Positions 1 to 10,100 of a DNA stretch of 64,000 nucleotides are shown in pieces. The notes under the pieces were generated by a model, which saw only the letters and a program-made list of their open reading frames with translations, did no database searches and was not told where the DNA came from. A program made the translations under genes and the position numbers. Position 1 is the first letter of the stretch. Every line of letters starts with the position of its first letter. The stretch comes from Scalesia atractyloides. Lineage: Eukaryota > Streptophyta > Magnoliopsida > Asterales > Asteraceae. Location of the stretch: contig CAMTDV010000003.1 of assembly GCA_947069175.1 (NCBI GenBank), forward strand, positions 28,546,853 through 28,610,852. Direction: 5' to 3'.

Positions 1-2540
1 CATAACTACATCAAGGAAGAGATTGCCAAAATGTTAAGCGTGCACGAAGAATCCTTTCAGTTTGACATTGAAGATGAATTAAACAACATCAGCGCTTCAA
101 AACCTAAAGATTATGTGTATAAATATGTAGCTAAAGCTCATAACTACAATAATAGCAAGAACAGCCAATCAAACCAAAATCTGAGGGTTCTTCGGGGCAA
201 TATAGATGTGAACTTGGCAAATGCACAAGACTTTACTGAAAATTCAGCTAAGCAACAAATGGCTCTACTCACATCCATGCTTGAATCTTATGAGAGCCTT
301 GTAGCCGGTAAGATCGGGAATCCTAACATCACAAAAGAGGATTACAATCAAATCGACTCTGAAGAACTGGAATTAATAGCATCAAATGGTGTATGGCAAA
401 TATAGTTATAATAGCTCAACGCTTTTTGGAAATTACCAGGCATAACAGTTTGGGAGGACCTGATGGTAAACTGAGGTTTGGTAAAGTGAAGGGAAATGGT
501 CTAAATGTCGATAGAAGGGTCACTTTAAGCGTGAGTGCCCGAACCGAGAAGTCCAGGGTAATCATAATCCATTTGCGGATGATTACCAAAAGAAAGCAAT
601 ATATCACAAGACTTCTCCTCCTCAAAGTAAATCAAAGCTTATTGTTATTGAGGATGGTTCGGAAAAAGATAAAAAAGCACTCTTGGAGACTAAAGAGGAT
701 GAGCGATTTATGGGAATGATTATATTCTGAAAAAGGAGAGTTTAGCATTACTTGCTGAGATCATAGAAGAATCAGTGTTTGATGAGGTTATCGAGGAAAG
801 TTCCAATGAAGAATGTGAAGTTGTGTTTGATGAAATGGCTGATAATAGTGATGAGGAGCTTGCTGAAGCAATTTATTATGAACGTTGTGCTGAGGAAGAC
901 ATACTTCATCATGCTTTTAAATCCGTGATTCCTCCTAATTTTAATTCTTTTGCATGTTTCTTTGGAAGTTGAAGCCAATACCAATGCGCGCCAAAAACAG
1001 AAGAATCCAAGAAGCTAGTGGAAGAAATTATAAATATCACAAAGGAGATGAACAGTGATTATTTGAAGGAAATAGCTGACAAAGCCATGATGGCTCAGCT
1101 ACAAGAAGTAGTTCCTTAGGAGAGTCATGAAGTGAAAGAGTCGGTCAATGAGTCGAGTAAAGAAGAGGTTAAGGTTGTAATCAAAGAAGTTGAGAAACCA
1201 TGCACGAAATGCTTGGGGCCGTGTAAGGAATGCTCAGAAAAAAATTTAAAATTTAAAGAATTAAAAAGACAGACTGATAACTTGTCAAATGACTTAAGAG
1301 ACACTAGAGTTGCTTATGATAAATTGAGTAAGTCAATCAAGCAATTTCAAGAAGTCAGTAAAGAGGACATGGCAATAAAATCAATGCTAAAACCTATAGT
1401 AATAGATATACAAATGGCAATTAATATTCACATAGACACCATTGCTAAGCTTAAAACTGAACTTGGATCCATAAAGATTGAGGCTGAACGAGTCAACAAA
1501 TTGTTGATTAGTTATATAACGTCCTCTTACGTGATTGATCATATTCTTCCACAACAACTTGAGAAAACCAAATAAGAAGAAAATGATTCTGAAAAACAAA
1601 ACAAAAGTCGGGTTACAATAAATGTCCACCCCCAACGTGGAACAATTGTGCTAAAAAATATCTAGATGGGGTGGAAAAGGCGCTCAAATTAAAGCTAAAA
1701 ACTGAACAAAAACAAGACAAGCTGCTAGAAAAAATTGATGTGACTTATGAATGTCAGTCAGATGTTGTGAAAATGTTCTCGAAAATCTTTTAGAAAATGA
1801 ATATGATAGCACTGATTTTGAAAGTGCTGAGGCAATTTTTAAAAAATCTGAGTCAAGCTCTCGTTCTAAAAATGAAGAAAGTTTTCATAAGAATTACATT
1901 TCAACATCGGAAAACTGTCTGAATGATGATCCTAGTGTGGTAGTTTACAAAATGAATGGATCGGACAAACTGTATTCTGATGAGGAATTTTCGATTCAGA
2001 ACGTGAATTTTGGTAAAGTTGATAAATTGTTCAAGTTAGTCTTTCTGATCTTGAAAAGCAAAATTCAGCTTACTATTCAAAACCAAAGAAAGTTTTTAAT
2101 AATTACCATCGAAAGGGAATGGATTATCCTAAAAACAAAAGGCTTGGTTTGGTTTTGACAAGAAGAAAAATAACAACAGGTTTCGAAAATTAGATTACAA
2201 AAAGAAAATTGAATTTGTTTTCGGAACAAGCACTTTTAATGAGAAAGAAAATCTAACTAAACAACAATCAAATGATGAATTTTATGCAGAAAATAAACGT
2301 CGTGAATAGGCTTTGGGTTCATTTGATGAAAATGACAACAGGACATGCTACAAATGCCACAAAGTCGGGCATATTGCACGACGATGTTCTCAAAACAACC
2401 CAAAACCTCCTTATAGCATGAAGAAGTCTATAGAAGATGTGAAACAAAAAAACCCGGGCATATTGCATGACGTGCACTATAGCCATAAAAAAGCCAAAGC
2501 CTTGACATCCCCAATTGTCTTTTGCAACGAAACTGGTTGA
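1..2540 (+). pseudogene. Decayed Copia (Sirevirus-like) gag remnant
   Basis: Broken gag-type reading frames run along the + strand. An open stretch lies at 31-405. A frame around 500-755 holds a zinc-knuckle remnant ending GHFKREC, with a stop inside the knuckle. A lysine/glutamate-rich, probably coiled-coil stretch lies at 1132-1575, another piece at 1751-2158, and a second zinc knuckle near 2346. The same order (gag core, first knuckle, coiled coil, second knuckle) is seen in element A on the minus strand, so this is a related element. No protease, integrase or reverse transcriptase follows; homology stops near 2540. The 5' part lies outside the window. Many frameshifts and stops rule out function. 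Confidence 0.75.
2313..2540 (+). pseudogene. Second CCHC zinc-knuckle segment of the gag remnant
   Basis: This short open stretch encodes an intact CX2CX4HX4C knuckle (CYKCHKVGHIARRC) at 2346-2387, followed by a basic tail. CCHC knuckles of retroelement Gag proteins bind RNA. It is out of frame with the upstream gag pieces and has no downstream pol, so it is a relic rather than a gene. Confidence 0.7.
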
Positions 2541-4146
2541 TTATAGAACACCTTCTCGTTGTGTGTCTTCCAAATACACCAAATAGAAACAAGAATTAAA
2601 ACATGATAAACCTTTCTGTAGTTATTCATCCACCATAAAACGTATGCAGTCTCAGAAGATCTTTAGTATCAAAAGCATAGATAGAGGAGAGCTTACACGC
2701 GAGTAAACGAGGGGTCCAACACTTGATTTTGCTTTTGCAAGTTTCTAAATGGAGTGTGTTTGAGACTAGGGTTCCTTGTGAATCTAGTTTTTTGGGCCTA
2801 GACACTTTTTTTATGGGCAATTTATGGGCAAGAAGTATAATATATGAAAAACGTTAAAAATTTGGAGGCCCTTGTTTTTTGGTGGCCCTAGGCCTTTGCC
2901 TATGGTGATTAGCCCATTGGGCCGGCCTTGAACTCTAGTCGTCTTAACTTCAAGAACCTAAATAAGCTAAAAGCTTTGGATGTTTTAGTTTGCACTTAGA
3001 AAAAGAAAGCATCTTATGATTTCAATCCAATAATCTTTTCATAAGATCTTCAAGTCTTGATTAATTAAGTAGAAGAAATCAAAGAATCTTTGGTGGTGCA
3101 AATGTCTAATATGAAGGTTGTGTTGTGCATACCTTAAAGAGATGAAAGTAGTCATCTTTGGCAGCTTACTTTACATGCAAATAAACAAATAGCAATTTAG
3201 TAGCAAATCCCAAACAACTTACTGTTGTGTCAAAACTACTAAGATATAAGCAGTTTGGATATATGATCCCAGCCATCTAAAAGAGTACAAATAGCATGTA
3301 ACAAAAAGATAGATGGATTTGGATACCCATCAACGGTTTACAAGATTGTTGCAAGATATTTGTAAGTGACAATGGTGAAAAAGACGTTAGGAATGTAGTC
3401 GTCAGATTCAGCCCAACGAAAAGGATTGCAGCTTTATTAGGTTTATTAAGTGACAATGGTTGCAAGATATTTTATATGATACCAGCGAGCTTTATTAGAT
3501 TGAAACCGAGGGGAGAATCAATTGGGTTATGTAGTCCAGAGTTGGCCCAACGAAAAGGATTTGCAGATTTGACTTCACCGAAAAACAAAAAGGAGATCAT
3601 ATACCAAGGGAAGAATCGATTGGGTTGTGGGTCAAGCACTTACACAAGGCACCTCTGAGGGTAAAGTTGACATTACATCATAAAACAAAAGAACCAAGAT
3701 TCATCGACAGCAATCAAATTGCGACATAATGATACCACAGGGACGACTCAGCTTGCAATTTTTAGCGATTGGGAGCGCAACCTGTGATTTCCAGACAATC
3801 ACAGGGACGCAAATTGCAATCTACTTTTCTTTGTATTAGAATACTTCCTTCCAATACACCTGAATATCACAAATCATACATGCATATTCAATTCATGTTT
3901 GCAAACACTTGTGTTATCATTAAAATCCCATCGTTCATTTTGTTACCGGCGAATACAATAACTATAAACCATATATCTGGAGTAAACGATTTAGGAATTC
4001 CACACATTAAAGACACGCTACACACGATTTACGACCCAGGTCTCTTTTAGCTAACTTTTCAACTCACCCGATTGACACGTTTAGAAATAAAAGCATAGCC
4101 CAAAACAACCTGTTTACGAAGGCATTAAAATTGCCATCACTATTAA
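2541..4146. other. Intergenic stretch between gag remnant and receptor kinase 3' end
   Basis: No convincing gene is visible. Around 3280-3660 short phrases recur in shuffled order: a phrase meaning 'gtgacaatgg' plus 'ttgcaagatatt' near 3345-3475, and 'cccaacgaaaaggat' near 3413 and 3546. This points to local duplication and rearrangement. Short open frames here have no recognisable domain. The kinase gene's 3' UTR and polyadenylation site should lie just below 4147, but no clear signal was identified. Confidence 0.5.
2786..2930 (-). mobile_element. Possible hAT-like transposon terminus
   Basis: Read on the minus strand from 2930, the sequence starts CAAGGCCGGCCC and continues with GC-rich 'GGGCC' phrases. 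From memory this resembles terminal inverted repeats of plant hAT relics, which begin CAGGGCCGGC. No matching second terminus or 8-bp target duplication was found, so this is at best a fragment. Confidence 0.25.
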
Positions 4147-7100
4147 TTATTTGGCCTCTAACTCTGCAGGTAGAAGGCCTCCACTATAGGAAAAGTCATT
4201 CAAATAAGGATGATTATTTCCCTTACTTTTCCCTTCATAACTTTCTGATGTGGATGTGGACTCAGCATCTGGATTAATTCCCGCCATTTCCATTATATTC
4301 TCGATCTCTTTCACAACGTCACTCATTTTAGGTCTTCGGTTTCCGGTTTCTTGCACACATCTCAATGCAACATCCACAAATCTCTCCAAACCCTGCAGTT
4401 GCTCAGTGCTCAAACCGAGGATCGGATCGAGAACCTCGCGGAGGTTATATAAGTCTTTTCCGGTGTCCATTGCTTCCTTCACCTGCCTCACAAGGTACTT
4501 ACCTTTCTCAATAGGGTTTCTTGCGGTTATCAACTCCAGCATTACTATTCCAAAGCTGTAAACATCACTCTTTTCGGTCAATTGTTGAGTCATGTAGTAT
4601 TCAGGATCCATGTAGCCCTGTAACAATGTCCCATTTGTTCAATTTAAAACTAATCAGATTATTTGATTCTTAGTTCCGTATAAAGAAATTTGACTAACCA
4701 TGGTCCCTTTGACTTGAGTCGTGACATGTGTCTGGTCAACCTCACCAAGCGGTTTGGAAAGACCGAAATCAGAAACTTTGGCATTCAAGCGTTCATCAAG
4801 TAAAATATTAGTTGACTTAACATCTCTATGTATTATGGGAGGATCGGCAAGTTCATGCAGATACTGCAAACCTCTTGCAGCTCCAAGTGTTACTTTAAGT
4901 CTTCTCATCCAATCCAACCTTATCCCAGTCCTCCCTGTTCAAATAGATTAATGTAGTTTTTAATATTATATATAATAATATTTAATATTAAATGAAATAA
5001 AGAAAGAATACCTGAAAGGCTATCCTTGAGGGTACCATTAACGATAAACTCATAAACCAGCATCTGTTCGCCCGCATCAAAACAGAAACCGACTAGACTA
5101 ACAAGATTCTTGTGATGAACCCTTGAAAGAAGCTCAATCTCTGTTTTAAACTCAAGTCCTCCCTGAGTGGATCCATGCTGAGCTCTTTTAATAGCAACCA
5201 ATTGCCCATTTGGAAGACTCCCTCTATAGACCTGCACATTATAGTAAGCAAAAACATTTACCATCTTTGGTCCATCAAGTGACAAAAAAAAATCAGTTTC
5301 CAGATTTATATAACTAACCATCCCGTAACCGCCAGAACCCACGTTGGCTGCTGCGCTAAAATTGTTTGTGCATGCCTTGAGCTCTTCAAATGTGAAAGAT
5401 CTTGCCCCTTTTAGTTGAGGACGACCGCCACTCCCTTTATCAGGATCCCAAGAAGCTGCAATGCAAGAGTATATCTAATTGTTAGCAGTCTTCTGATAGT
5501 TTTTTTTTTTTTTTTTTTTTTTTGCGCCCTTACCAAAAGGACTGTTCTTGATGGTAGCTCTCTCAGCTCTTCCTTTCTGATGGTAAGCATAAATTCCAGC
5601 GAAGACAAGTAACAACACTAGAACACAACCACCAACTGATACTCCAATAATAGCTCCAATGCTCATTGATTTATGTCTTCTTTTGGGTCCGCCTGTAAGC
5701 AGTAGGAAGCGATTCGTGGTTACTCGAAACATAGATTAGACACTCGTTGGGTTGAAACTGGAAAGAAACAATTAAGATGTACCTGAAAAGGAATCATAGT
5801 TGTGGGCAATAAAAAAGTACGGTCCAAAAGCGTGTGGAGGTTTATAAGTTTGGTTGCTAAGCATAAATGCTATCCGCGTAATTCCCGTCCTATTGAAACG
5901 TTCATCACCAGATGGAAAAATATTGAGGATTAAATTGAGGTAGTCATCTGCATTCTTGGTGGGGTGACCCAGTGAAACCGAGTCCACTGGGAGCTTATGC
6001 ATTTCAAAAGAAGTCATCATGGAACTCTGAAGGGATGTAAAGATAGTTGAATTGCCCAGATCAGAAAAGGAAGGAGCGCGGAAAACTAAGGTTCCAGTAT
6101 ATGGATATGAACATTTACAATTTGGGCTTGAAACTTGATACAAACCACAGGTTGCAGGAATACAATTGTTGGGTGGTGTTGAATATGTGGAGTTGGATTC
6201 TGTGGGATGCTCACAGTATGATTCTCTTGCATTTTCCGTACAAATTGGATTGTCGGTCAGTCTGAAAAAGAACGCAAATGCATTAGTAGTTGTAGGGTAT
6301 CTGCTTCTTTGTGTGATATATAATGTTTTCGGGCAAAGAAGTCAGTCATATAAAGCATACATGAGATCTTTAGGGTATCCGCTTCTTTGTGTGAAACCTA
6401 AAACGTTATTATTGCTCATATCAATGAGCCGAAGATGGTTGCTATAGGAAGCTCCAAAATCCAGGGTGCCATTAAGCCGGTTGTCTCTTAGTACCCTGTA
6501 AAAAATTGGGATTTTTTTTAGTTTTGAAAATGGTACTGTGACATGATGCAAGGAAATAAATAATGATGCCCTGGCCTTACACAGTCTCTAGTTGTGGAAT
6601 ACTAAAAAACTCAACGGGTACTTCTCCTTGAAGCCCTGTTTCTTGCATGATCCTGATATTTCAAATTAACAAACAATAAGTAAATTGAGGTGCTGCAGAA
6701 AATTTCCAAGATATGATTTTCAATTCAAAGCAATGTACAACGTTCTACACGTGTAAGTCACGAATGCAATCTTTTACACATGTTTAGGTCATTAATGCAA
6801 CCTTTTACGCTGCACCAAAACATACATTTTTGGACGTCAGGACAAAATTTTCATATATGTTGGATTTGATTACTTTAGTTTGTTTTTATCTAGAAATAGT
6901 CCTGAAGGATCACATCTTAAAAAACTAAACTGAGAGTACTGTTCACCAAATAAGTTAGGAACAGGGTTATGTTTTGCAGAACGATAGTATAAAGTAAATA
7001 AACTGAGCGCATGGCATCATAACCTAGTGGCATCTTGTGGGTGGGATAAGGTTTATTGACCATTAGGTCCTGGGTTCGATTCCCACAAGGGGTTTTTCCC

Positions 7101-10100
7101 AAATTTATTGGGTTTCCTCCTGAATTGGTGTATAGGCATTATTGCCTAGTGGAGATGGATATGATCGGGTGATTCCGCTAGTGGCACGATGATACTTCAG
7201 TGGTCCGTCAATGATCCAAATTTGCCATTAAAAAAAGTAAATAAACTGAAGCAGAATAATAATAAGTCGACTAAGAACAACAATATTATTAGCAACAGAA
7301 ATATTTTTTATGACAAAAAGAATAGTGTTGTTAGCAACAACAGTATTAATAATATTGACAATAATAGTAATAACAACAGCAGCAACAATAATAATAACAA
7401 TAATAACAACAATAATAAAATTAACAAATTCGTGATTTTAACACATTTCAAATACAACTTGGACAGGGTAAAAGTGCAGGTTTATACAGATGCAAGGTTG
7501 TTTCATTATTTTGTCCAAACAGGGGCTGTTTGGTCATTCTAAAATGTCATGTGGGTGCCAATTTTTAATATCATAGAGAAGTTTGAGCATCATACGGAAG
7601 AGTTAGTCTGTCTCAAAAGCAGACCATTAGTAAGTTTGTTAAATATTGTAGTATCAGGTATGTGTGCTTATTTCACCAGGTTGTCAACTTTCGAAGGAGC
7701 TTTGTCCAATTTCTAAGACTAATACCCTTTTATTATAACAAAATATATGTCTGGTTCATATCAGAAGTCTTAGCTAGCCGATTATTATGGAATAGATTAT
7801 TTTAGTTACTAGAGATAATCATAGTATTCTTTGTGTATATCCTTTCCTTATTTATTGGTTGTATTCTTCCCTATATATAGGGTCATTATTTATCAATGAG
7901 AAACATCGAATACGTTGCATCCACAATTGCTTTTATCAGAGCCATAATCAGCTTCTGATAACCTTCTCTTTTCTTCCTACTTTTTTCCAATCCCACCCTA
8001 AAACCCACCAGATACGTCCGGCCTCGTCATCATGACGAAAGAAGACTTGATTGCATCATCGACAAAACCAAACCCTCTTCATCCTGCCTACTCCGTGTCA
8101 AATATTCAATCCAAGATCCGGACTTTGGATGGAACGAAGGTTACTTATTCGGTATGGGTAAAACTGTTTCGCCCTCATGCTGTTGCATATAAGGTATCCA
8201 ACCACATCGATGAATCAGCCCCTCCGGCCACCACATCACCCGAATACGACCAATGGAAGAACTCGATGCATTGGTCCTTCAATGGATCTACAGCACCGTT
8301 TCAGATGATCTTCTGAAACGTCTTATGGATACGACTGTAGCTCAAGCGGCCTGGAAAAAGCTCGAAAAGATTTTTTTGAGCAATAAAAAGGTTCATGCTG
8401 CGGCGCTCGAGACGAAGTTTTGTAATCTCAGACTGACAGCTTGTTTGTCGGTTGACGACTACTGTCAAAAGTTGTCCGATTTAGCCAGCCAATTGGCTGA
8501 TGTTGATCAGAAAGTTTCTGAATCACGACTTGTCCTTCAACTTGTTCGCGGTCTTCCGGCCGAATTTAACACGACTGCATCTCTAATTAATCAGCAGGGT
8601 GTTGATTGGGACCAGGGCATCACAATGCTTAATGACGAAGCCATCCGGATTGAGGCTCAGAAGGGCTCACAAAATACAGTTATGGCTGCTACTATAGTGC
8701 CGCCTTCTGCCGGCTCCTCATCCAACGCCAACCAACAATTGGAAGCCTCCTACTCCGCTACCAATCGCCGTGGCAGCAGAGGCAGAGGTGGGGCTTCAAA
8801 TCGTCGGGGCAATGGCAGGGGCAAACATCAGCAACAGTCCCCATGGACCGCCTATCAGGGGCAGTCGACTTGTTTTCCTAATTGGGCTTGGTGGACACCT
8901 CCACGATGTCCTTATCCGACTCAGCAGCAGTGGTCCGGCAATAAGCAACCCGACCCACCCTCGGCTCACCAGGTTCAGTTCACCGGTTTTCCTCCGGTTG
9001 CCAGTTACTCTCCGGCTCAGTTTACACCACCCGGCCTCACCCAGCCCATGTATAACCACTTCTGCCCAACAGATTTGAGTGCTGCAATGGCTAATATGCA
9101 GGTTAATTCTCCTAATATGGCTTGGCACTCAGATGTTATGGATACAGGAGCCGAGTCCCACGTCACTAAAGACCAACGTAAAATCATTATCCCTGATTCT
9201 ACTCCTGTGTGTCGTCATAGTTTGGTAGGTAAGGGTATGTTTTTACCAATTAAAGGATCAGGTACGGGCTTTCACCCTTTACCAAACCGAACTTATATAC
9301 TCCCACCATCCTTTATAGCCCTCAAATAATTAAAAATCTTATTTCCATTAGACGTTTTACTCGTGATAATCAAGTGTCTGTCGAATTTGACCCGTTTGGT
9401 TTTTCTTTGAAGGACCTCAAAACTAAGAAGACACTATCTCGCCACAATAGTACCGGGACTCTTTATACGTTCACGCTGCCTCAACTGCTACCTCAAGCCA
9501 CCTTTATTGCTTCCCACCACCTAACTTGGCATGATCGTTTAGGACATCCCGGGGCGCAAGTTCTAGATATTTTAAACCGCAATTTTAATTTTCAATGTAC
9601 ATCCTTTCCTTATTTATTGGTTGTATTCTTCCCTATATATAGGGTCATTATTTATCAATGAGAAACATCGAATACTTTGCATCCACAATTGCTTTTAAGA
9701 AGTACCATATTTATCATGAAACGAAATATAGAACGATTGATCATGTACGAGGATACTAGAGGAAGAGAAATGTACAATGTTGTTAGAGACTGCAAGGATG
9801 AAAACCATGGAGGAATTTCTGACGCTATAAAAGAATTATTGCTCATGTCCCTGAAATGAAGTTTTGCAGAACAATTATTTGCTTGATACATTTATAAGTT
9901 TATGGTAAAATTATTAAACAACATTGGGCAGTTGGGCGCTTACAAATAGTTTAGGACTGCCATGCCAGTTAGATTGGGCAACGGGCCATCCAATTTGTTG
10001 TTGCATAGAAACCTACAAAAAATAAGTAAAAAGATTTCTTGGTGAGTTAAGGATATGCATATACCAGCAAAACAGGATAAATATGATTTTTTTTTAAGAT

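Larger units (their letters stand above)
7768..9697 (+). mobile_element. Internally deleted short-LTR Copia element in intron 11
   Basis: A 5' LTR-like segment (7768-7935) contains a TATATATA box at about 7871-7880. It is followed by a primer-binding-like TATCAGAGCC, complementary to initiator-Met tRNA. Gag, protease and GAG-pre-integrase frames follow, and then the last roughly 97 bp of the same LTR reappears at 9601-9697. AGAAG flanks the unit at 7763-7767 and 9698-9702, a likely 5-bp target duplication. The LTR ends are not canonical TG/CA, so exact borders are uncertain. Integrase, reverse transcriptase and RNase H are missing. The short LTR recalls the Ale lineage. It is antisense to the host gene. 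Confidence 0.8.

Noticed and set aside
7013..7100. Possible tRNA gene from A and B boxes
   Set aside because: No acceptor stem or cloverleaf can be formed, and flanking 16-bp duplications identify a SINE.
7189..7542. Open frame with long Asn runs
   Set aside because: It is the AAY microsatellite after the SINE read in one frame, lying inside an intron.
8770..9128. Frames of 102 and 110 codons on either strand over the Copia gag
   Set aside because: Shadows of the gag frame, which has the recognisable Gag core and protease motif.
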